Part shown: positions 12,326 to 24,900 of the stretch, in pieces
How the letters are laid out: each line of letters begins with the position of its first letter
Position numbering within the stretch: the first letter of the stretch is position 1
Origin: Plantago elongata
Lineage: Eukaryota; Streptophyta; Magnoliopsida; Lamiales; Plantaginaceae
Assembly (NCBI GenBank): GCA_036897095.1
Contig: JAYMSP010000158.1
Span: forward strand, 1-64,000
Length of the DNA stretch: 64,000 nucleotides
Reading direction: 5' to 3'
Position numbers and translations under genes: made by a program
Notes under the pieces: generated by a model
Seen by the model: the letters and a program-made list of their open reading frames with translations, nothing else
What the model was told of the DNA's origin: nothing
Databases searched by the model: none

Positions 12326-15300
12326 AAGAGCTCGTTGGTTCTAAGAGGGCAAGTAGACTTCTTAGTGAAAATAGAAAACACTGCTTAGGACTATACCACT
12401 ATTCTTTTTCTTAAAATTTAGATGAATAGTTTTTTTCTAATTCTTACTTTTGCACATGCGGAGTATTCAAAAATCACGAAAACAACCCTTTTATTTAGAC
12501 CCAAAGTTACACCTTTTACTAGGGAGAACGAAAACTCGTTGCTCGGCAATTCCCATTCTCACAAAAAGTAGTAAAGTCGATTTCTAACTTAGGACGAGGT
12601 CTAAAAATGAAAAGAGTTTTTAGTCCATAGTAGTGAAATGTAGTAAATACGAATTCTCTTAAAATATGATCCTAAAAATAGGATAGGTTGCATCCACGTA
12701 GGGTCAAAATGTATGTTTTGCGATTTTCCCTTATAAGAGGCCTTGATAATTGTAAAAACTTGTGACTCTGCAGTAGTGAGTGAAAGTCCAACATAATTCT
12801 TTTATCTTAGTAAATAGAAAAGACTTCAAAACAGAAAAGGACTCATAAGCAGTAAAAGTAGTTTTCTTTATAAAGACTATCACGCAATTGTGGAAGTTTA
12901 TAGTATAGGGACATAGAGAACATTATGTAATGCCTGAGCTCTCTTATTTTGTTGTGGTTGTATAGATATCTAACAGCAGCGCTTTCTATTATCTCTATTC
13001 GTGGTGTCATACACCATGATAGGACAGATCTATATCTACCCTGTTTGCAATACCCTTTTCTTAGAAATACTTAACTCTCTTCTAAATGAAAACCTGAAAG
13101 TAATTCTTTGTGCTGATGACTCAGAGTAGGTGTACATTATATACAGAAGAGATTCTTATAGAATATAGAAGAGTTGATGAAGAAAGGAGTGTAGGAATAA
13201 AAAAGAAAAGTCTAAAGAAAAGATTCTTCAGACTAAAATAGAAAAACAGGGAATAACTGCTTCTATCAGAAAGAGGAGGCTATTTCATCAAAATTCCTAT
13301 ATCGTGTGCATTATGATATATTCTTTCTGCCAAACTTGTCGGATGTAGTAAATTGAATACTCCTAATCTAATCTATGTTTTTCAATATTGATAATTGTGG
13401 CTTAAAGTAAAAATCATTTCTTATCGCGTTAGATATATGTTCGCTCAAATACAATAGATATAGCTGCACTCCTTTTTTATCAAAAGTGTACTTTTTAATT
13501 TCCAGCCAGTGCGATTCTATCTATATAGACAAGGAAATAATGCGACAAGCAAGATAAAGTCTGTTATTTGAGTCCTGAGTATCACAACCTATTGTGGCTT
13601 AGTCCTACCACGTGTTCTAATCCATATTTTTTAGAGTCTTTAATCAATATGAAAAAGTATAATAATAATAGAAAGTGCATGCTAAGTAATTCAAAACAAA
13701 GTGATAGATGATAGACAAGCAAGTACGAATCATTATCTAATAGATAAAGAAATCCTCGAAGTCAATCTTCAATCAAACTCGATACAAAGATATTATAATA
13801 CAAAAAGGAGTTGGTTGGATTCTGTAATTGAACTCTTTTTTTCTATGTTTAGCTCTCTCAGCTAATCCACAACCTTTCTTCTCATGGCTTTTTTTAGACT
13901 TTGGGCTGCCTTTCTTATTTTATTATTTTCGCTCCTTGATTATGAAATTTTATAACCTTCTTTACTGATTCCTTTCACTCTGTAGTTTTCTGTTGTGGTC
14001 TTCACCTGTTTTGCTTTGGATTACTAGATTCATTTCACCAAGGAATATATATATATCACTTTTTCAATTTTAGATAAATATAAAAAAATTCTTCTGGATT
14101 TATAGAATACTTTCTTTCCGTACTAGATTTGAGATCAATACCGAGTAATACTTAATTTATTTTATCGCGTTGCACCAAGATTTACTGAGAAATTTATACC
14201 TTTTATGTAATCACAATCTGCCTAAAAAGGGAAAGATGTATAGTTGATTGTTGCCTACCTTTTTATTTTTCTCACATTGTAAACTCTTCTAGGACAACTC
14301 TTTTTATAAAGAAACGTATATAGAAAGGCCTCGTAGACATAACATATATAACATAAGATAGAGGTAGTATGAGTCTAATTATTTTATTACAATACTCCTG
14401 TTTTAGGCTATCTAAGAACTTCTCTAAATTGTTAAGCACCCGTCTTTCTTCGCCAATCCTTTTCCTATGAGAAATTTGGCCAGAATAGAACCTCCTCGTT
14501 ATCCTTACTTACCATGGTTGTTTTCCAAGAAATTGATTGAAAGGTTTTTTAGATTCTTTATTCAATCTTTTCGGAAAAGAATCATCCATTTTATATGACT
14601 TCCCTTTTGTCTTTTTGGAACTAAAAGAAATATTGGGAAAAGAAAACGAGGAAACTCTATCTTACTTATGGCAGAAAATCAGCGCATTTACTAGGTAAAG
14701 AAAGGGACTTGCTTGGCGAATATAGAAGGAAACCCTAAACGAAAGGGAGATACTATGTACTATCTATATTATACTATCATAAGATAAGGATTCTTTTAAT
14801 AAACGAGTAGATCTTAAGACTATGCAATAAATCAAAGATAGGAAATTCTTGAATAATAGAATAGATTCGATGGATTAGATTCAGTAAGAAAAAAGAAGAG
14901 AAGGCAAGATTAAGCACATTCATTAACCCGTACTAAAATCTATATAGAAGCGCAAAGTCTAGGATACACTGTGTTTTGAACAAACAAAGAAAAGAAGAAA
15001 GGATTTGGATTCAACCCTGATATAGTCATAGAGCGTACTCCCTCAAAGTAAACAAATACACATGTTAAGACAATCACTACTTAAAAATTTAATCCTTAAT
15101 TAATGTTGGAAACAAATATACCACATACTGTTTGTCCATATTAGCGTTTGCACTGCCGTATTCTCTGACATATAAATAATAAGATAACTCCGCCTACTTG
15201 TTATTGACGTCGGTTAGCAACTGTTTTCTTCCCTTAACCACAAAAGAAAAAAGACAAGGATAGAATCCGACTTATAGCTCTGCCCTTTTTATCAGTTTAT

Positions 15301-15550
15301 CAGGTAGGTAGATTTCAGAACTCATAGTTACCCTATTGTTTGAGGACGGGCACTGATGATAGAACAAATTCTAAATTAAGTGATTCTACACATGCATATA
15401 AGAAAGAATAAGAGAATTCTGCGGAACTTCCTCATACTGAGCATAGGCTCGGAAAATAGAGTTATATAAACTAGAGCTTTCTTTCTTTGATGAGATATGA
15501 AAATCTGCGTCTGGGAAAATGCGAGAATAGATATACTAAAAAAAAATATA

Positions 15551-15569
15551 TATATATATAATGTTTGCT
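15551..15569 (+). repeat. TA run plus atgtttgct, copy 1
   Basis: tatatatataatgtttgct is identical to 30901-30919. Related forms (tatataatatgtttgg near 34848, tatatataatgtgtgatt near 17634) share the TA run but diverge after it. A short dispersed repeat, or a recurrent promoter-like AT motif; no transcript evidence is visible. Confidence 0.45.
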
Positions 15570-18200
15570 GTTCACAGTTGTATTTGTTTCTAGGTTTTAA
15601 TAGGTGAAGAGATTGCGAGATAAGGAAATATGAGAGAAGTCATAGTTAGTGTTCAATCGAATAATAAGGAAGTAAGAAAAAAATTGTTTTAAGCTTTCTC
15701 AGGACGAATGGGTGAAGGGATAGAAGTAACCTATAATTTTTACTAACTTTCTATAGGTACTCGTGTAACCCGATGTTATCTATTGTTTATGAAACACGTA
15801 ATAAAACGCTTCTAAGGTAAGTAAACCATTATATTTTTGATACTCCTTTCTCTACCAAACCAAATACCTTTTAGAAAACTTATTCCTTCATATCATAATA
15901 GAATAGATAATAGAGAATACTTATCCACCATAACCAAAACTGATAGGTAACACCTCATGCATATTACTCAGCCCTGGTATATGGCACTAAAAAAAAATTC
16001 ATCAGAAAGAACTTTCGAATTGAAAATGGTATAGGTTTGAAAAGGGAACTCTATATAATAAAAAACGGATAGTTAATAAGCGTAGACCGTATTCTTTATT
16101 CTTTTATTTAATAACTTTAACCGCAGAAAAACTAGACAACTAAGAATAAAAAGTAAAACTCCATACTGCTTTAGACAAAGTAGGTTCAAATAATAAAAGT
16201 GTGAGCTTTTTCTGAAAAAGTGCTTTGTATAAATAAAGAAAACTAATAGAATGGAACTTTTTCAAGTGTGGATGTTCCAAAAAGTATGAGTATGCATAGA
16301 ATGAGTACACCAACCCAGTAAAGATAATGTAGTAAAGATCATTCGCATTTCAGCTGTCCTCTATTTTTTGGAGACAAAAATTTTTAGATTCTTGATGGCA
16401 CACTGTTACTTGTTGCTCTTAAGTAGGCGACGCGACTACTTAATAAATTTCATTTATTTCTAATAACTAATATAGTTAGAAATGCTTTTTGCTTATAAAA
16501 AAAGAGAAAGAATTTCTATTTCTAAAAAAAAAAAGAATGATCACTATGACACTATTTTCTTTTTACTAAAAAGTCTTAATTTTTGAAAGGAATTCCTTGT
16601 TACAACGAATGACTTTTTCTTTTTTCAATTTAATATTACGAGTAGTTTAAATGTCAATATAAAAGCATACATGGACAAAATTTATGTGGCATATAGGGCA
16701 TGCGCACATATGGTAAAATAAAAGATAGAGGTGAAATAGAATAACAAGAAGAAATCCCAACGCTTTTTCCCAATCACAAAAAGGAGTCATTCTATCTAAT
16801 AGAGATAGAATTCAATATCTTAATCTTAGTCCAGAAGAGTCATAGATTTATGCCATATATTCCTTAAGTTGTTACTTATATAGTCCTCGTAGTCTCGCGT
16901 ATCCTTTTACATTCTTTCCGTAGAAAAGAAAATAGAACAAAGTTTAAAAAGCAGGAAACCTGTCAATTATTAATTATTCACAAATATGTAATCGTTGATG
17001 GTAGGTACCTATTACTTACATTACTACAGACTTCCTGGGATCCCTCAAAATCTAGAAGTAGTTAAGAAAGTCTTCGAAAGGCCAAATGAATCTGCAAGGA
17101 ATACATTTTTTAGAAATCTTAGTAAAGATGTGGGAGATAAGGGAAGTAAATGCAAAGTGCAGTAAAACTAAAAGCTGTGATCTGATCAACCAAGTCCAAG
17201 GTATGCCATTGAAAATGCTATAATACCCAACAGACGTGATGTCGTATTCTGCTTAACCTTTACAATCGATTATTGGAGAGAGGCGCCTTAACTTAAAAAG
17301 ATCCAAGGCAAATACTATATTCGACTAAATAAAAACTAGTCCGAAGCGGGCAAGTTTTATGTTCACTAAAATAGCAGATAAATAAAAAATAAAAATAGAT
17401 TCAATCAAAAGGATTCCAACTAGTTCGCAGGTTAGAAAAAACACCCTTCATAATAATGGGTTAGAGGTATGAGAAGTGATGAAAATAATAACCAGACAAC
17501 ATATTTCCTTTTTCCTACAGTACACAAATTATTACAAAGAAATAGAACAAAAATAGAGTCTCAATCTATATACTTCCGTTCACGCTTCATTCTGTGTATT
17601 CAACAACTCTTTTAGGGGTATTTAATTATAATTATATATAATGTGTGATTTTTGGACGAACGAAGAAGGAATAAAGGTTGATAGTCTAAGTAGCGCGGTT
17701 GGCTAAGAATCTCACGACGGAAGAAATATCTACTGTGTAGTTAACTGGTTTCGCGCGTTTTGCTGGTTTATATTTCATTTAATTGAGTTTTTATTTTATT
17801 TTTTCTAAGGATTCCTTAACCAGACGATTTTAACTATTTCTTTTTCATTTATGCAGCAATCAGTGTACCGATATAACAACTACCTCACGTGTTCCCACAT
17901 ACAACTATTTCATCGGTCGGTGTTAATGCTTTATGAGACACGTCAACCAGTTTACTCACGGATTGTTTTACGACTTAGTTAAAAAGGCATACAGTTCTTT
18001 TTGGTTTATTCTTAATTGGCAAAATTATGAAGGTTTCAATATTGAACTCTTTCTTCTTCTTTGTGGTAGAGCTTCTTATAGTTTTAGTGCTTTTATGTAA
18101 GCCCTTTCATTTCATTTTTTTATATACTTTTTATACCTAAACCTTTCCTTAGCTAGTAATTTTTTAATGTTTTGCACAAAGGCTTATTTCTAAGATACAA

Positions 18201-21200
18201 AATATTAAGTCCTTTTTCCTAGAAATTAAACGTTTAGGCTAGTTATTTATTATAGGGTAAAGTCTAACTTAAGTAACTCCAAAACTTTCTCTATAAGTGT
18301 GTAAGGAAATACGCTAACTCTACCCTTAAGGATAATGTAGATAAATAAGGGCACGCTTTGGTATATGTGTAAGGGAGCATAAGTACTTAACTTGCTATAA
18401 AAACTCCTCCTAAGATGTAGGTATTTGCGTATTACTGTATAAGTTAGAGAATAAAGACTCAATAACTCCTAACTTAATATTTAATAATTATCAACTATAA
18501 ATTATAACTGGCGTGAAACACCCTAAATTATTTTCTCCTATTAGTTTAAATTACTCCATCATAAGGGAGGCACTTGTACCCCTGCGCTTAACTAAACTAT
18601 AGGGCTATTCATTAAGTAAGAGGGTACTTCTCTTTAACCTATAATCTTTGAGTACATAAAGTACTTTACAGTAAACCTTTTTAGAATGCGATATTTCTTT
18701 AATAAAATCTTGCATAATTATCTCATGAATTCTGCCTATTTAGAGAGATTTCTTATTAGATAGGTATATACTTTAATAGGTTCTAGAGCTCTTTATAAAT
18801 TATACAAACAAGGTAATAAGTATACTCCTCTCCTCCTTAGAAAATAAATATAGTGCCTTATAAAGGGAGCTTGTACAAAGTATTCCTTTTATTGCCCAAT
18901 TATTTGCGTGGAGAAGAAAGAAGGGAGTCAACTCTTGTATTATATAAGTAGTATTAGAGCATAAGGTATTCCTTACTTAGTCAATTTAAGTCTACATAAA
19001 TATCAAATAAGATACTAGTCACTTACTCCATAAGGAAGGGTGTACTACCTCTATATTATAGTTACTCCTTTGTTGTAACTCAATAAATTATATATAAGTC
19101 TAGAGGAACTATCTTTCCTCTCTAAGTTAAGTAATTTTTACGTATCCTTTTATAGTTATTAATGATTAAGTATAATAGACACCATACATTACTCTTTTAA
19201 TTATGCGTAGATTTATTTTCACTTTAAGTTACCCCCCTTAGTTCTCTTAATTATATAGATGAATGGCTATGACTTAAGAATCCCTAGTATAATACTTTAA
19301 GTATTCTTAAGTGATCTAACTACAGGGAAGAAGGGTACGCCCTTTCATTTTTACTATGATATTTAAGCTTCCTTACTCTAGTAACTAATTTATTATATAT
19401 TCTAAGAAGAGCACCCTAAGTTATGCGCCCGCTTCTTTATAAATCCCCCTCTATTTATCAAATATCTATAAAGGTGTAAGTACCTAGGTTACTTATCATA
19501 CATATTATGAAAAGCTTTGTCCTATATTTCATTAATTATTAGAATTACTAGGGAAAGCTACTATGCCCTATATCTTTAATACAAAGTGCTAGTTTATAAG
19601 ATTGAGTGAGCTACCCCCTTTACTAATAGGGCATAATTATCACTAATAACCAATAAAGTATTACCTAAAAGAGACAAAGAGCGCAGGTAACTTATGTATA
19701 AAGAACTTGTATAATAGAGTATATCATCAACGGATCCTTTGTTACTCTTAATTTAAAGGTAAAGAAATAAAAGCCAATTAAAAAAGAGTGCATGCATTCT
19801 TATTAACTTATTAAGGCAAAGCTTTAGTGAATAGTCTTAAGGTAATTTTTTCAATGTTATTGAAAAGAATTCTTCTTATTATAAAGTGTTTTTAAAATAG
19901 GTCCTTAGCATTAATCTACAAACACTAAAAGGGTACCTATGTATTCTTAAGAATAAAATTTTAAGTAGTTGCATATATATAAGAAAGGCCTCTATCCTAT
20001 CTTACGGACTCATGTAAAGGTAGTGTTTACTTATAAGAAAGTATTTATAGAGTATTATATTTACTATTTCTAACTTATGCTAAAAATACTAGAATAAAAC
20101 TTATACTTAATAATATATTGCAAAAGCTCCTGGAAAATACCCCGAGTACTATGGGCAAGTTTTCTCCTTTAAGCAAGAGTATACTCGACAAATATTTAGG
20201 CTTTTGCTAGACATTTATGTAGGCGAAAGATTTCCTATTATAACCAAGTTACCTAAGCACACATTTATAGTTAAGAGCAGAGCCCCCTTAAACAAAGATC
20301 TAGAACTCAGTAAGCTACTATTTATGCATTTACTAGTAACATTAATAAAAACTGTTTTTGTATAAATGTACCCGACCCCCTTTTACAAATAAAGTATGAA
20401 GGAATAGGTGTTTCCTAGAGGAGACCTTATCATAGTAGTTTACTAAAAGAGAAATATCTTATTATACTTAAGTGCTTAAATATTAATAGAGTTTTATATA
20501 AATACCTTGCCAAAAATATCTACCCCTAAGCGAATATGGTGACCTTACCCTATATTTTTCTGGGAGATATTGCTTTAAGTACCCTAGTTTATATGTAATA
20601 AATATATCATTAAAGAGTACTTAAATATAGAGAGGGGGAGACTCTAATATTCTAGTGAATAATTAGGGCTTATTAAAGAAAAGTACTCGCTTTTACTACA
20701 AAAGCATTTATTAAGAGAGTTATTATATAAGTTACCCTTGTTTGTGAATTCCCTAATTATAAATAAAAGAAGATATTATACAAATATAAGCATAAAACTT
20801 AACTATTTATTAAGAAACTAGAGATAAGTACATCCTTCTTATTTCTTATAGAGCCTATATTTAAAAAGGGCTTAAGAACATACCCTTCTTTCCTAGAAAT
20901 AGAAAGCCTAGAGAAGTATATTATAAAATTATAAAAGAGTAACATATTTAAAACTTATGCACTTACTTAAAATTACTTTCTTCGATAATTCACTGCTAAG
21001 AGGTCTAGGCAAGAGAAAATAACTCTCTATTCTTACTTAATAAAAGAGCATGTTATAAAGTTACATGTACCCCTATTTGTAAACTAAGTACTGTTTATAA
21101 GTGGGTTAGCTATGTTTTAATAAGTACTAAAGCATGTTTGTTATAGCGTAGGAGTTATATATAAAAGGGTATTTAGGTCTTAATTATTAAATAGCATAAA

Positions 21201-23400
21201 TATTATACTGAAGAAAGAACTACCCTATATTTAAGGCAAACTTATGAAAAAAGGGGGAAAGTCGTCTAGGGAATAGCTTCTTAGCACGTGTTTTATAGAA
21301 GCTTAAGTAAATACAACAATATCTTAAGTGACTAGAGAAGGCACATATACCATAACATTTTAATATAAAATTCTATACTTACGAAAGGCGAGAGAGTTTC
21401 CTTTACTTTCAGTCTTTAGGGAATTATTTCCTTAACAGGTGCATATTTACTCTGGCATATAGATAAATTACTAGAGAATAATGTACTTTTAATAAACTAC
21501 TATTAAATATAACAAACAAAAAGAGTCCTTCCCCTGCCCTCATTACTTAATAAGTATAGTTATAGTACATAACTCTAAGTTATAAGTTAAGTCCTCTTCT
21601 TTAACTATACTATAAATATCTAAGCCTTTAGGAATAATAAATAATTTCATGACTCATTACTATGAAGAAAGCATACTTCTGCACACGGGCGAAGCTTATA
21701 TTATATTAGTATTTTCATAGCTATATTAATAGTTATATTAAAGGATATTCGGGCAGTAACCCTTTGTACAGAGAAAGAAAGAGAAAGGAAGTACACTTAA
21801 GTGGCACGGGACGGTATAACTCCTCTTTATATACTTTAAATAATAAAGCTTTTAGGTATCTTTCACCATAAAATTTAATATCTTAGGAAAGGAGTGCTTA
21901 GAGACAGAGATATTTCCCTTAAACTTACTCAGGCTTATAGCTTGTAGCTTAAGAGGTGGTACCTATTTATATAATTACTCTAAACTGTATAGCTAAGAAT
22001 TACTTTAGAACCCATTTTAAATATAATACCTTCACATTCCCTATAACCTTTAAGAATTAACATTGGCGTAATTAAGTAAGAGCTCTTTATCCTAATACTT
22101 TATAATAGAAGGGTGAGCTAGTCCTTTTATACTTTAAAATGCTTTAGTTAAAGTATATTATGTAGAACTAATTACTATCGAGGCATACCTCTTGCTTGTT
22201 AACTATATTAAATAACTATATTATTATAGGATTCTTAAACACCTAAACACTAGATTTACGTACTCTAAGGGTATATTACTTAGTAGTTGATTTTCCTATA
22301 AATTAGTTTTACTAGGTTTTGCTCTATACGCTTATATAAAGTAGCGCTTGTAGGATAGGCGAAGCATGGCCCCCCTTAATAATATAGAGTACTCTCTTTT
22401 AACATAAGAAGTATAAGTACGCCTCTATTTGTTAAGTACTCTTGTGTATAAGGATATCTTGCTCTAGTAGTTTTAAATAATTGGACATATATTAAGCAAA
22501 ACTCTCCTCTTATAAGAAGCGTGTAATCTTAAGTATCTGTGTCTTATGTTATAATAAAAGAGATTTAAGGGCACCCTACTTGCTCATAGTATTAGGTACA
22601 TTAAAAATAATCTTATAAAGTACTCTATAGTTTTAAAGTTTATGGGTATAGTTAAAATCTAAGTAATAAAAAAGTAAAAGCTTATGTAATTTTATTATCT
22701 TAATAATAATATATAATCAAGGAAAGTTTTATCTAATCTAAGAAAGGATGTCTGTACGTACCCAGAGGGCAGCTACATTTTTTTTCTTCCTGAGTTAGGT
22801 AATTTTCCCTTATTAAGATCTAAGAGTAATAAGCCTCTCTTATACGCGTAATTGCCTAAAATATAGAAAAAAGTATATTTATATAATATTATAGTTAATA
22901 AAAATACTTAAAGATTTATTACGCTTCTTAGTATGTGCTTGCCTATTACGCCCTATTTTAGAAGAGGCTTAATAAAGCCTTTACAATAAAGGAGTTATTT
23001 TACAAAGAAAGCATCAATGAAAGAAAAGAACTTCCTCTCTTGCACTTTACTCTAGTTAAATGATTACTATCCCATCCCGTATATATTTATATTGCAGTAC
23101 TTAAATACTTGGTATACTTTAAATTACTAAAAAGTCATTAGAGATAAAATAACTCAATATAAATATAAAATTTATAGAGTACTGCATCACGTAAAACGTA
23201 AGATATTTAAGATTATAATAAAGGCTTAGTAAGTTTAACCATAACACACAGAGAGTAAGTGTTATCGAATTAGATTCACTAAAGAGTTTGCTCGCATATA
23301 TGCACTCCTAAGTAATACGCCATCTTAATACATAAGGGGCACATTTATTAGATCTTTAGTATTTTCCTAAGTCTACCTCTTTGAGCCCAAAGAGTAAAGT
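18201..23400. other. Class T spacer, 5.2 kb
   Basis: Second class T block, running up to the GC-rich rrn5 island. Only one ATG-started frame of 70 codons is present (18250-18462, - strand), at the very left edge; its peptide is leucine- and tyrosine-rich with no family motif. The rest is stop-dense, with recurring words such as aagggtac, gtgagctaccccc, aaagggagctt and tacgcc. The second copy of the 18-bp repeat is at 18561-18578. No gene is recognised. Confidence 0.6.
18561..18578 (+). repeat. 18-bp exact dispersed repeat, copy 2
   Basis: Identical to 9338-9355 (ataagggaggcacttgta). The bases on each side differ between the copies, so the match is a short word and not part of a longer recent duplication. 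Confidence 0.7.
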
Positions 23401-24021
23401 AAATGCATTAGTTAGCACACCCTTTTAGCCCAAGCGAAAACATAAGGATTCCTTCAGGAGATTGCACTTGAAAAGGCTGCTAGAATCTTTGAGAAAAGAA
23501 TACTATTTGGATGAAATACTGCACGGTTTTTGCGCGATTCTTCCCCGATTTTAAGTCGACGGAAAGCTAAACCGATACTTTCGCCTCCTGTCTGTGTATC
23601 ATCCTTGTTCTTTAGGTGACTCACGACAGTCCTCCGCTCTTCAAAGATTGAACACTACGCTTCTTGATGTATTCTATTTCTATCTATGTAGCTAGCAACT
23701 TCAAAAGAGGAAAAATGCTGCCAAAAAGAAAAACGGCTTCTGCCCCTGTAGAGGCTACCTTGGCGCCTTCGAGGTATAAGGGAACTGCAGCCGGCATAGA
23801 CGCGTTCCTTTTCAGTATGCGCTTCCATCATGGGCTACCTTGTGACGTACTCTGCGTCCAATCTGGCATTACTAATACTACGAGAGAATAAACAGCAGCT
23901 TGACAAGAACTGGAGACTAGCTTCGGGATCGACAAGAATCTCTTTCTTAAAGGTATTTACTATGTTATTGTACTTAGTTTCGGAAGACTGGTTTACTTGT
24001 GATTCAATTCACTTGCCGAGT

Positions 24022-24037
24022 CTCTTGCATGCAAGAG
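24022..24037. repeat. Perfect 16-bp palindrome
   Basis: ctcttgcatgcaagag is its own reverse complement. It sits in GC-richer island 1, about 400 bp beyond the 3' end of rrn5. Possible roles are a protein-binding site or a recombination or cruciform site; none is shown by the sequence. Confidence 0.7.
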
Positions 24038-24393
24038 GCGTTGGCTAAGTTCCTTCTTCTATAAAATACATGCTAGCTAGACGGCCTTTTGTGAGCGTGC
24101 TCCTTTGGAATATATCCTGAGCATCGCGACTAATAGGATGAGAGATGATGGGAACAGAAGGGATTACCTAGAGCTTCTAAATTGATCCAATTGCGCGTCT
24201 TCTAGAAAGTAGAGTGGTAAGTTCTTTGCTTTGAATTTCACGCCCTGGGTTCTTAAAGGAGACCCTTAAATTCTAAGGCTTTTCGCAGAGAAACGCGCCC
24301 TACACCAAGGCACTGGATAGATGCATTGCTTTCTGAAAACACGCAGAAGGCAGAATCTTCGATTACTTTCTGAATGATGCAGTCTTTTACTAG

Positions 24394-24405
24394 ATACTAC
24401 TGGAT
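24394..24405 (+). repeat. 12-mer flanking rrn5, copy 1
   Basis: atactactggat lies 35 bp beyond the 3' end of rrn5 and recurs at 24635-24646, 80 bp upstream of the gene, in the same orientation. The pair brackets the 5S gene with about 240 bp between copies. A 12-mer in a GC-richer region is unlikely but not impossible by chance. Confidence 0.45.
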
Positions 24406-24440
24406 GCCAAGGATTGTTTAACTACACTCTGTTTTGTTTT

Positions 24441-24554
24441 ACGAGCCTGAACCACGTCTCCCGAAAAGTTTCAGTACATATGACGCAAGGCGACTTTAAC
24501 CTGTCGAGGTCTGAATGGGCTCGAGTCCTTTAGGCGCCTTGCAATAGTGCTCGC
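24441..24554 (-). rRNA. rrn5: Mitochondrial 5S ribosomal RNA
   Basis: 5S rRNA of the mitochondrial large ribosomal subunit. On the - strand the ends pair as helix I (gcgagc with gctcgt, one G-T pair). Helix II is a perfect 8-bp duplex, gcaaggcg (24535-24542) with cgccttgc (24485-24492). The arm between the two helix II strands is 42 nt, as in plant mitochondrial 5S. It carries the loop words cccattcagacctcga, matching the plant cccattccgacctcga. The 3' half keeps catatgtactgaaa and ttcgggagac, also as in plants. Length is 114 nt against about 118 in plants. The gene sits alone: no rrn18 or tRNA is recognised beside it, unlike the usual plant rrn18-rrn5 pair. Ends are set from helix I and may be off by 1-3 nt. 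The intact long-range pairing argues for a working gene rather than a relic. Confidence 0.92.
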
Positions 24555-24634
24555 TAAGCGGTGCATAAATTTTTGCTTTCATTTATTCTTGAGCGCTTCA
24601 TGGATAATACAAATCTTCTTCTAAGAAAATGGAT

Positions 24635-24646
24635 ATACTACTGGAT
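24635..24646 (+). repeat. 12-mer flanking rrn5, copy 2
   Basis: Second copy of atactactggat, in the same orientation as 24394-24405. See the rrn5 entry for the gene it brackets. Confidence 0.45.
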
Positions 24647-24900
24647 TTCAGGCGCTCTCAGTGTCAGTGTTAGAGGGTCTCAAATTTGAAAACCTGCAGA
24701 ATTCTAGACTTCGCAAAATAAAAAGAACACTTTTGCCACTGAAGGAGAGTGCAATTCGACCCCTTTTGAAAAAAGATGAAGGAATCTTGCGAATCTGATC
24801 TTTCGATCTTTTGCTTTTCGTAGGTTCGAGCCCATTATAATAAGCTACCAATCTAGCCAATCTAGTAAGTATGCCTCGCTTCTCTAGCGATTCTTTACCC

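Larger units (their letters stand above)
11941..18200. other. Class M spacer with pyrimidine-rich tract
   Basis: Ordinary AT-rich spacer between two class T blocks. No frame of 60 codons or more and no RNA gene was recognised. Notable contents are a strongly pyrimidine-biased tract (12046-12325), a second weaker C/T-rich patch at about 13840-13960, and a TA run followed by atgtttgct at 15551-15569 that recurs near 30.9 kb. A short patch near 17690-17770 is slightly richer in G and C but shows no gene. Confidence 0.55.
23401..24900. other. GC-richer island 1, holding rrn5
   Basis: A block of about 1.5 kb with visibly more G and C than the class T DNA on both sides. It contains the 5S rRNA gene (24441-24554, - strand), but that explains only 114 bp. 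The remainder has short frames at 23664-23891 and 23830-24048 (+) and 24648-24860 (-). None shows a known mitochondrial protein motif, and I do not call them genes. Contents worth noting are a perfect 16-bp palindrome (24022-24037) and a 12-mer repeated on each side of rrn5. In land plants rrn5 usually follows rrn18, but no 16S-type core word (such as gtgccagcagccgcgg or its complement) is present here. Confidence 0.65.

Noticed and set aside
23535-23580. tRNA-Leu(UAA)-like anticodon loop (cttaaaa) with a stem on the - strand
   Set aside because: The stem extends with a bulge into sequence that should be the D-arm junction, and there is no T-arm downstream.
23743-23846. Words like the SSU or LSU rRNA core on the - strand (acaaggtagcc, caaggtagcc, tggacg...ggaag)
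   Set aside because: The near-invariant neighbours, such as tacacaccgcccgtc or the cggtcctaaggtagcgaaattcc region, are absent. The two copies of aaggtagcc fit neither rRNA at the right spacing, so they are taken as chance.
24815-24849. T-arm-like ggttcgagcc followed by a final acca on the + strand
   Set aside because: The flanking T-stem bases do not pair, and no anticodon or D-arm can be placed upstream.
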